The notes under the pieces were generated by a model. It ran no database searches, was not told the origin of the DNA, and was given only the letters and a program-made list of their open reading frames with translations. From a virus, in the IMG/VR virus record IMGVR_UViG_3300027848_001467, positions 1 through 21,393 of that record: DNA of 21,393 bases. One strand, 5' to 3'. Of this stretch, positions 14,602 through 21,393 are shown piece after piece. The translations under genes and the position numbers were made by a program. Position 1 is the stretch's first letter, and each line of letters begins with the position of its first letter.

Positions 14602-17600
14602 ATGAACTTTTACGACCAACTGATGTTGCGCAAAAACCTTGGCCTCGCCCCTGCACAACCCGCGCCGCCCGCCCCCGTGTCCGGCGGCGAAGTCCCCACG
14701 AACATGGTCGCGCCACGGGAAGTCCCCGCCAATATGCTCCCGGACATGTCCAGCCTCGGCGGGGATTTGCGCGCCGGGGGTTTCCAACTCGCCAACGCGC
14801 TGGAAATGGGTAAGTTGGGCGCGACCTATGCGCGCGGGAACCTCAACTCCGCGCAGGCCACCGGCCCCATGGACATGGCGGCCCGGATTGACGAAAACTT
14901 GGCCGAACTGCAAAACCGTTGGGAAACTTCGCTGGACCCCGCAGAGCAAGCCCTGCTTGCGCAGGACATGGCCGGGCTACAACAAGAGCGCGACGGGTAT
15001 CTCGCCATTGGGCAGACCCAAGAGTTTCAGGACAGCGCGACGGCGAACCGCCAAGTCGCCTCGGACATGCAAACCCGCATCGCCATGGAGCATATCCCGG
15101 CGATGATCGCCAACGCGCAAGCCGCAAACCGCATCCCAATGAACCCCGCCGCCGAAGCCGCCGGACGGGAAACTGGCGACGGCGGGTGGGCCGATACCAA
15201 AAACTTCGCAAGCCAACTAGCCGAAGACCCGTGGGGGGTTTCCCGCAACGCAGTCGCGCGCAGCATCCCGACCATGCTCCCCGGTGTTGCCGCAGCCGTC
15301 GGCGGCCAGTTTCTTGGCGGACCGCTCGCAGCGGGCGCGGCCTCTGGTGTTGTCAGTGGCGCGACGGACGCAATGGCCGAAGCCTCTGGCGACCTCGCCA
15401 ACGCACTTATCGAAGCGGGCGTGGACGCCAACAGCCCCGACAGCATCAAACAGTTTTTTGCGCAAAACCCGGACGTGTTGGCGGACGCCTACGCCGACGG
15501 TGCGCGCCACGGGGGGATCGTCGGCACCATCAACGCCCTAACCGCAGGCATTGGGGGTAAGATCGTTGCCGGAAGCCTCGGCAAATCTCTTGGCACGAAA
15601 GTCGCGGCTATCGGCGGGGCCACCGCCTTGAACACCGCCGGGGACGGAACGGGGGAAGCCTTGGCGGGCCTCGCCAACGACGGCAAAGTCTCCATGCCCG
15701 AAGTCCTGAACGAAATGCTTGGTGGTTTGGCGATGGGAGGCCCCCAAGCGGCGGGCCAGATGGGCGCGGAAGCCCTCCGCACCCTCCCGAAGAACCCCGG
15801 CAAGACGTTTGCGCGGGAACTGGACCAAGCCTCGCGCGACGCGCCCGCGACCGAACGCGCCTTCCGGGGCGGCGGCGGCATCATGGAACCCGGCTCCGAA
15901 GTCCCCGCCGACATGCTCCCCCCGGCACTGGCCCCGGCCCCTGTTGCGCAGGCGGCACCCGTGCGGCCTCCGGCTCCGGTCGCACCCCCCGTGCCAGTCA
16001 CGGCTCAAGACGACGAAGAAATCGCGCCCACGTCCGGGCAGGAAGTCCCGGCGGAAATGCTCCCGCCCACACAGGCCCCGGCGTCCGTGCCGGAACCTGT
16101 CGCGTCCACGTCCACGTCCACGCCCGCGCCCACGCCGGTCCCGGCGGAAATGCTGCCTGAACCGCTGGACGCGGACGAAGCGGACGTGGAAGTCGCAACC
16201 CCGACTGCACAAGTCGCAACCCCGACTGCACAAGTCGCAACCCCGGCGGACCCTGCCCGGCGCTCCAAGATTTACACGCCCGAGAACGAAGAAGTCGAAG
16301 TGGACACGCTGGTTATGGAAGCGGACGACCTCGTGTCCTCCGACAACCCGGCCTACCCCCAAGAATTGCAGCCCCGCGACCGCAACCGTGCGTCTTCGGA
16401 AATCCAGATCGAAGGCATCGCAAACAAACCCACCCCCTCCCGGCTGGACCAATCCAACGAAACGGACCGGGGGTCGCCCATTATCGGCTCCGACAGCAAC
16501 GTCGTGGAAAGCGGGAACGGTCGCGTCATGGGTCTGCGCCGGGCGTACCAGCGCGGCACCGCGAACGAATACCGGACCTATGTGGAAGGGAAATACCCCG
16601 AAGCCGTCGGCATGAAGAACCCGGTGATCGTGCGCCGCCGCGTGACCGCCGTGAACGGGCAGGACTTCACGTCCGCGTCCAACGTGTCGGCCACCATGGA
16701 AATGTCGCCCACCGAAAACGCCAAGAACGACGCCCGCCAGATAGACGAAAGCGTCATGGGCTTGTACCGTGGCGGCGATCTTGCCAGCGCCCCGAACCGG
16801 GATATGGTCCGGGCGATCATCGGCAAACTGCCGAAGTCCGCGCAAAACGCCCTCCTGACAAAAGACGGCGGGTTCAGCATTGAAGGCCAGCGCCGCGTCG
16901 GGGCCGCGATGTTCACCCGCGCCTATGGGGAAAGCAACCTCCTGACCCGCCTGACGGAAAACCCCGACGACGATATTCGGTCCGTGACCAACGCCCTCGC
17001 AGAAGCCGCCCCGGCCATGGCAGGGCTGCGGCTGGAAATCGAAGGCAAAAGGGTTTCCTCGGACGTGGACTTGTCGGCGGACCTCTTGGCCGCAACGCGG
17101 ATTTTGGCGGACATGCGCCAGCGCGGGCAGAACCTCAACGACTATCGCGCCCAAACGGACGCCTTCGCGGACCCTAACTCGGAAACCACCGAAGCGATTT
17201 TGGACGCCTTCTATAACGAAACCGGGACGCGCATGGTTTCCAAGAAAGCCATGACAGACTTCTTGAACGGCTACGCCGAACGTGCCAAACAGCAACGGAC
17301 GGACCAAGCGACCCTGCCGGGCGTGGCCCCCGTACCCCTCAAATCGGCAAAGGAACTCATAAATGACACCCGTGAAGCCAACCGAAAAGACGACAACGAC
17401 AGCCAACCCGCCCTCTTTGAAAGCGCGTCTGATGGGCGAAGCAATGGTGGAGGCCGGAGAGAAAAACAACGAACCGTCGATGGTCAAAGCCGGGAAGAAA
17501 CTTCTCGGGCAGACCAGCTAAAAGACGAAGGCACCCGCGCGCCGAAGGGGGGTTTCACGCCCACCATTCGGGAAGCGTCTTTCACGTCCGGGGCTTCGCC

Positions 17601-20600
17601 CTTCGAGCAGGCATGGCGCGACGCAGGCCACGACCCGGACGCGGCCAACCTGAAAAACCCCAGGGAACAGGTCAACATTCTGACCCGGCTGATGGAAAAG
17701 ACCTTCGGCCTCAAAACCACACGCAACCCCCTGAACCCCGGCAAGGCTATCGACGCCAAAAATCAAATGCTGGACGCCTACCGGAACGTGCGGCACATGC
17801 TGGCAACCCTTGGCCTGCCCTTGCAGGGGCTTTCCTTGAACGGCACCCTGTCCATGTCCTTGGAAGGATATAAGGGCCGCTACCTCGGAATGTATGACCC
17901 GAACACCACCACGATCCACATGCCGGGGCGGTCCAACTCCTTCGCCCACGAATGGGGCCATGCGCTTGACCACTTCTTGCGGAACACCCTGACGCCGCAA
18001 GCGGAAGCGCACCTCCTGTCCAAAGTTGCGCGGCGTGAGGGCATCGACCCCAACGAAAACATTCAAGCCGCCTACGTCAGCCTGATCCAGCGCATGTTCT
18101 TTGATGATACGGCTTTGGCCGTCCGCATGATGGCTTTGGAAGTGGACGCGGCAAAGGTGGACAAGAACGGCAGCCCGACAAAGGGCGCGCTGAACGCGAC
18201 CGAACAACTCAAGAAGCTGGCCGCAGGCAACACCCAACTGCGGATCGCCCCCTCGGCCTACCGCACAGACAGCGCGAACTACTCCCCCGCGCAAGCCGGG
18301 TACTACGCATCTGTTCACGAAATGTTCGCCCGCGCCTTTGAGGCTTATGTCGGACACAAGATGGAACAGTCCGGGGCCGGGTCCAACGCCTTCGTGACCA
18401 AGGGTGACGAAGCCTATCTGTCGGACGCGGACGCGCGCCTTGCCATGACTTTCCCGAAGGCCGACGAACGCTTGGCGATCTTCATGGCCTTTGACGACGT
18501 GTTCCACCACCTCCGCGTCAGTGGGATTTTGGGGATCGACCCGGCGACCGCCCCCGGCCCGGATACGGACGTTATGGCCCCGGCCCATTGGCACAAGTTG
18601 GGGTTGCAACAGGCTTTGGCTGCGGACGACGGCTTCATGGCCGGGATGAAACGCGAACTGACGGCGCACAAGAACAACCTGTCCAAACTTGTCCTGTCCC
18701 CGATTGCGACCCTCAAATCCTCGGTGGCCGCCTTCGGGGCGGAAACCGGACTGGCGAACGCCGACCCCATGGCGGCGCTCTCGCGGGTTTGGGATTACAC
18801 GCGCGGCATCGTGAACTCCACACGCGGCACGTCCAAACTTATCATCGCCCGCGCCCCGAAGGACGCACGGGGCTTTTTGCAGTACCTCTTGGACGGCATC
18901 GCCACGGACCCCGGCACTGGCCGGGAAAGTGCGTCCGTCGTGGAGGAAATCTCCGAACGCCGCACCCTGTCCGTGGGGGCTGAAATAACCGCCATGTTGA
19001 AAGCCACGGGGCTGGACCTGAACCCTCTGACCCGTGGGGGTTTGCTCAAGAAGTCCTCGGAAAATATCCTCAAGCTGTTGTACGACGAAGCCTCCGTCCC
19101 GAACGCCACACCGGGGGAGCGCAAGGTCGCGTCCGGGCTGCGCCGCATCATGGACACGCAGTATCTTAGCGCGGTCGAAGCCGGGCTGGAAATCGGTTAT
19201 GTCGAAAACAAAGGCTATCTGCCGCGCATCTTGGACCGGACAGCCGTGAACCTCAACCCGCAGACGTTCCGCGAACGGGCGGCCAAGCTGTACGAAATCC
19301 ATTTCGACAACGAAACGGACGGCATGTCCGCGCAAGACCTTATCAACCTGGCAGGGGCTATCTCCGCGCGCGTCGCGCCGGGGACCAACGCCAACAACGG
19401 GGCGTATTCCGCGCAAGTCAAAGCCTATCGCGCTGCGATCAAAGCCTACAACGAAGTTTTGGCGGACCCGAACGCCACTCGGGCGGACAAAGCCCAAGCA
19501 AAAGCCGACATGACCGACGCGCGGAAAGAACTTTCGGAAGTGGTGCGCCCAGACTACGGCACGACCTCGGCGGAAAACTGGTTGCGCCGGACGCAGACCG
19601 GCGGCGGCGTGTCTTTTGACAGCTTGGCCCCGGACGCGGACTTCAAAGCCAAGCGGTCGTTGCCGCCCGAAGCCGAAGAAATCATGGGGGATATGTATCT
19701 GGACGACCCGCTGGACTTGGTTATGGGCTACGTCCGGGACACTACGTCGCGGACCGCCTTCCAAGACCACTTCGGCGTGGAGAAAAAAGACACGGACAGC
19801 CTCGACAAAATCTTGGGCCGCGAAGCGATCAAGGACGCGATCCGGGCGAACCCCCGGAAGTATGACCCAAAGACGCCCGCCGGGCGTTTGGCGATCATGC
19901 GCGACCTTGCGGACCCGGCGAAAGACAATATCCGGGCGATTGCCTTGGAAGAAGCCCGTTTGGCGGGGGCGAACCCGGACGACCTCTTGAACATGAACAA
20001 CCAAATCGCCAACATCATGGGGACTTCCCCCTTCGCCAAGGTGTCGCGCGCCACGTCCGCGATCACGGGCGCGGTTGTCGTTTACGGGGCGGGGTCTTTG
20101 CTGCCGCGCGCCGCGTGGACTTCCCTCGCAGAACCTATGACGTTCTACCTCAAGACCGGCGACTTCGCGGCCACGTCGAAAATGCTTGGGGCCTACATGC
20201 GCGAAGCGATCCGCAGCGCCAAGTCCACCAAAGAACTGTCGGCAATCGCGGACATGGTGGGGATCGTGTCGTCGCCCTTGCACGACATTATCATGATGAA
20301 CCGGGTGACGGACGGCGGCGACGGGCGCGGCGTCGGGGCCGTTCTCATGCAGCGGTTCTTCCGGGCAAACCTCCTGACGCAACTCACCAACGGTCAGCGC
20401 CGGGCGACGTTTTACGGGTCGTTCTTCATGATGCAGGGCCTCGCCAATACGATCAGCGCCAACGCGACCACCCCGAAGGAACGGGCGCGGCAGGAAATCG
20501 CGCGCGGCGACCTCCGGGACGCGGGCGTGTCCAACGCCCAAATGGACGCCTTCGTGACGTGGCTGAACGCCCAAGACGGCTTCCCGGACATGGCGACCAT

Positions 20601-21393
20601 GTTGACCAAAGAAGGCAAACTGTTTGCGCAGACGGGCGCGCGCCTGGTGGATCAGATTATCCAGAACCCGCGTCGGGCAGACAAGTCGGCGGCGGCCATG
20701 CACCCCGTAGGGCGGCTGGTGTTCGGCCTCTTGTCGTTCATCTGGGCCTTCACCCGGAACGTAATCACCGCCAACATCAACCGGGGCAAGCGGGTCTATG
20801 CCGCGAACGTGGACGCCGGGGTCGGCAAAACGGGCGCAGCCCTTGAAGCCTCCGGGGTGTTGGCGAACCGTTTGGCCGTGGGCTTTGCGGGCGTGGTCAC
20901 GGCGCAGGCGATTGTCGGCGTGTTCCGCGCCATGATCCTTGACAACGCCCAATGGCAGAAGCACGGCCCCGAAGAAGACGACGACCGCAAGAAGTGGCTG
21001 TTTTGGCTGGCCGTGTCGCGGTCCGGGATTTGGGGGGCCACCGATCCGGTCATTCAGGCCATGACAGGGCTGCGGTACGAGCGCGATCTTTCAAACCTCG
21101 GGGTCGGCCCGGCCATTGGGTCCGCGCTCTCGCACACCGCCAATATGTATTACGGTTCCCCGTTTGGGCCGCGCAACTCCCCGAACAACGACAACGCCGA
21201 ACACACCGCTGTAAAGTCGGCTTACCGAATGTTCGGTGCGCCCCTCTTGGCTGCGGGCTTGGCGTTCGTTCCGGCGGGGACGCGGGTAGGGGCTGCGGTC
21301 CGCGCTGGCGCGCTAATGGCTGGCACGTCCAATTCGGCGGCGGCCACCGTGGCGGACCAATTCTTTACGAAGACTTCAAAGGGGGTCCAGTGA
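14602..21393 (+). CDS. Giant polyvalent virion protein (ddrB-ParB and zincin domains)
   Basis: This 2263-residue protein ends exactly at the window end with TGA. Start ATG 14602 is three bases after the M15 gene. Order of parts: residues 14-50 Pro-rich linker with two VPxNM motifs; 75-200 charged helices; 222-254 and 306-345 Gly/Ala-rich hydrophobic segments; 425-550 low-complexity linker with three more VPAxM motifs; about 553-905 a ddrB-like ParB-superfamily domain (NPAYPQELQPRDRNR at 582-596, VESGNGRV at 635-642); about 985-1310 a large polyvalent protein-associated, zincin-like domain with HEWGH at 1116-1120 and a second HEMFARAFE at 1239-1247 that can give the third ligand; then about 950 mostly helical residues, with hydrophobic segments near 2034-2055, 2091-2113 and 2131-2150. 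Such polyvalent proteins are known from phages and conjugative elements and are thought to be injected with the DNA. It takes the genomic place of the T7 gp15/gp16 ejection proteins. Confidence 0.85.
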   Translation: MNFYDQLMLRKNLGLAPAQPAPPAPVSGGEVPTNMVAPREVPANMLPDMSSLGGDLRAGGFQLANALEMGKLGATYARGNLNSAQATGPMDMAARIDENLAELQNRWETSLDPAEQALLAQDMAGLQQERDGYLAIGQTQEFQDSATANRQVASDMQTRIAMEHIPAMIANAQAANRIPMNPAAEAAGRETGDGGWADTKNFASQLAEDPWGVSRNAVARSIPTMLPGVAAAVGGQFLGGPLAAGAASGVVSGATDAMAEASGDLANALIEAGVDANSPDSIKQFFAQNPDVLADAYADGARHGGIVGTINALTAGIGGKIVAGSLGKSLGTKVAAIGGATALNTAGDGTGEALAGLANDGKVSMPEVLNEMLGGLAMGGPQAAGQMGAEALRTLPKNPGKTFARELDQASRDAPATERAFRGGGGIMEPGSEVPADMLPPALAPAPVAQAAPVRPPAPVAPPVPVTAQDDEEIAPTSGQEVPAEMLPPTQAPASVPEPVASTSTSTPAPTPVPAEMLPEPLDADEADVEVATPTAQVATPTAQVATPADPARRSKIYTPENEEVEVDTLVMEADDLVSSDNPAYPQELQPRDRNRASSEIQIEGIANKPTPSRLDQSNETDRGSPIIGSDSNVVESGNGRVMGLRRAYQRGTANEYRTYVEGKYPEAVGMKNPVIVRRRVTAVNGQDFTSASNVSATMEMSPTENAKNDARQIDESVMGLYRGGDLASAPNRDMVRAIIGKLPKSAQNALLTKDGGFSIEGQRRVGAAMFTRAYGESNLLTRLTENPDDDIRSVTNALAEAAPAMAGLRLEIEGKRVSSDVDLSADLLAATRILADMRQRGQNLNDYRAQTDAFADPNSETTEAILDAFYNETGTRMVSKKAMTDFLNGYAERAKQQRTDQATLPGVAPVPLKSAKELINDTREANRKDDNDSQPALFESASDGRSNGGGRREKQRTVDGQSREETSRADQLKDEGTRAPKGGFTPTIREASFTSGASPFEQAWRDAGHDPDAANLKNPREQVNILTRLMEKTFGLKTTRNPLNPGKAIDAKNQMLDAYRNVRHMLATLGLPLQGLSLNGTLSMSLEGYKGRYLGMYDPNTTTIHMPGRSNSFAHEWGHALDHFLRNTLTPQAEAHLLSKVARREGIDPNENIQAAYVSLIQRMFFDDTALAVRMMALEVDAAKVDKNGSPTKGALNATEQLKKLAAGNTQLRIAPSAYRTDSANYSPAQAGYYASVHEMFARAFEAYVGHKMEQSGAGSNAFVTKGDEAYLSDADARLAMTFPKADERLAIFMAFDDVFHHLRVSGILGIDPATAPGPDTDVMAPAHWHKLGLQQALAADDGFMAGMKRELTAHKNNLSKLVLSPIATLKSSVAAFGAETGLANADPMAALSRVWDYTRGIVNSTRGTSKLIIARAPKDARGFLQYLLDGIATDPGTGRESASVVEEISERRTLSVGAEITAMLKATGLDLNPLTRGGLLKKSSENILKLLYDEASVPNATPGERKVASGLRRIMDTQYLSAVEAGLEIGYVENKGYLPRILDRTAVNLNPQTFRERAAKLYEIHFDNETDGMSAQDLINLAGAISARVAPGTNANNGAYSAQVKAYRAAIKAYNEVLADPNATRADKAQAKADMTDARKELSEVVRPDYGTTSAENWLRRTQTGGGVSFDSLAPDADFKAKRSLPPEAEEIMGDMYLDDPLDLVMGYVRDTTSRTAFQDHFGVEKKDTDSLDKILGREAIKDAIRANPRKYDPKTPAGRLAIMRDLADPAKDNIRAIALEEARLAGANPDDLLNMNNQIANIMGTSPFAKVSRATSAITGAVVVYGAGSLLPRAAWTSLAEPMTFYLKTGDFAATSKMLGAYMREAIRSAKSTKELSAIADMVGIVSSPLHDIIMMNRVTDGGDGRGVGAVLMQRFFRANLLTQLTNGQRRATFYGSFFMMQGLANTISANATTPKERARQEIARGDLRDAGVSNAQMDAFVTWLNAQDGFPDMATMLTKEGKLFAQTGARLVDQIIQNPRRADKSAAAMHPVGRLVFGLLSFIWAFTRNVITANINRGKRVYAANVDAGVGKTGAALEASGVLANRLAVGFAGVVTAQAIVGVFRAMILDNAQWQKHGPEEDDDRKKWLFWLAVSRSGIWGATDPVIQAMTGLRYERDLSNLGVGPAIGSALSHTANMYYGSPFGPRNSPNNDNAEHTAVKSAYRMFGAPLLAAGLAFVPAGTRVGAAVRAGALMAGTSNSAAATVADQFFTKTSKGVQ
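14689..16155 (+). repeat. Dispersed V-P-[A/T]-[N/D/E]-M motif, five copies
   Basis: Seven-residue copies lie at 14689-14709 (EVPTNMV), 14719-14739 (EVPANML), 15898-15918 (EVPADML), 16042-16062 (EVPAEML) and 16135-16155 (PVPAEML), residues 30-36, 40-46, 433-439, 481-487 and 512-518 of the giant protein. Four are followed by Pro. All sit in Pro/Ala-rich linkers, and codon choice is similar (GAAGTCCC start in four), so they probably share descent. Confidence 0.8.
16192..16245 (+). repeat. 21-base tandem repeat, about 2.6 copies
   Basis: Two identical 21-base units occupy 16192-16212 and 16213-16233, and the first 12 bases of a third follow at 16234-16245. They encode V-A-T-P-T-A-Q repeated in the linker just before the ParB-like domain. 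Exact identity of the units suggests recent slippage; a short ACGTCC run (STSTST) lies about 80 bases upstream. Confidence 0.9.

Noticed and set aside
16105-16260. Repeats in the giant gene considered as a CRISPR array or origin iterons
   Set aside because: They are short, in frame, without spacers, and encode a low-complexity protein linker.
17518-20964. Antisense open frame of 1148 codons
   Set aside because: It lies wholly opposite the giant protein, whose domains are recognisable on the + strand. GC-rich codon bias leaves long stop-free antisense frames; there is no ribosome binding site or recognisable domain.
1-21393. tRNA genes, integrase, attachment sites or insertion sequences
   Set aside because: I saw no cloverleaf, recombinase motif, terminal inverted repeat or transposase; genes are continuous over the window.

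Overview
The window is a one-directional, gene-dense stretch of a tailed double-stranded DNA phage (or prophage) with a short-tailed, podovirus-like architecture. Every supported gene is on the + strand. Most neighbours overlap by 1-4 bases or sit within about 60 bases. A spanin pair and a signal-anchored lysozyme point to a Gram-negative host. High GC and the apparent total absence of GANTC, the CcrM methylation site of Alphaproteobacteria, suggest an alphaproteobacterial host, possibly Rhodobacteraceae. The host is an inference.

Layout. 1-393: 3' part of a small protein of the kind found at the end of phage tail regions. 390-1758: lysis cassette, with a DUF1353-like membrane protein, holin candidate, SAR-type GH24 endolysin, and inner spanin with a nested outer spanin lipoprotein. 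1755-3344: large terminase. 3356-5551: portal. 5552-5700: a gap holding a strong hairpin terminator and a second inverted repeat. 5701-7938: scaffold and major capsid protein, followed by another perfect hairpin. 8000-10623: an unknown protein, a head-tail adaptor candidate and a P22 gp10-like tail nozzle / DNA-stabilisation protein. 10623-13966: a T7 gp13-like GNAT-fold protein and three probable internal virion (ejection) proteins. 13963-14598: an M15 zinc peptidoglycan peptidase. 14602-21393: a giant 2263-residue polyvalent protein ending exactly at the window edge.

How it fits together. Terminase, portal, scaffold and capsid build and fill the head. Adaptor and nozzle close it and form the tail. 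The gp13-like protein, the internal proteins, the M15 peptidase and the giant protein form a likely ejection apparatus that crosses the cell envelope during infection. The lysis cassette releases progeny. No small terminase, tail fibre, integrase, replication gene or tRNA is recognised here, so this is roughly the late half of a larger genome.

The most notable observations are: (1) zero GANTC sites against roughly 60-70 GATC sites, with Ser after Asp/Glu written as AGC/AGT; (2) the giant protein combining a ddrB-type ParB domain, an HEWGH zincin domain and hydrophobic terminal regions; (3) a short V-P-[A/T]-[N/D/E]-M motif recurring five times in its low-complexity N-terminal linkers; (4) a near-duplicate amphipathic helix at both ends of the scaffold protein.
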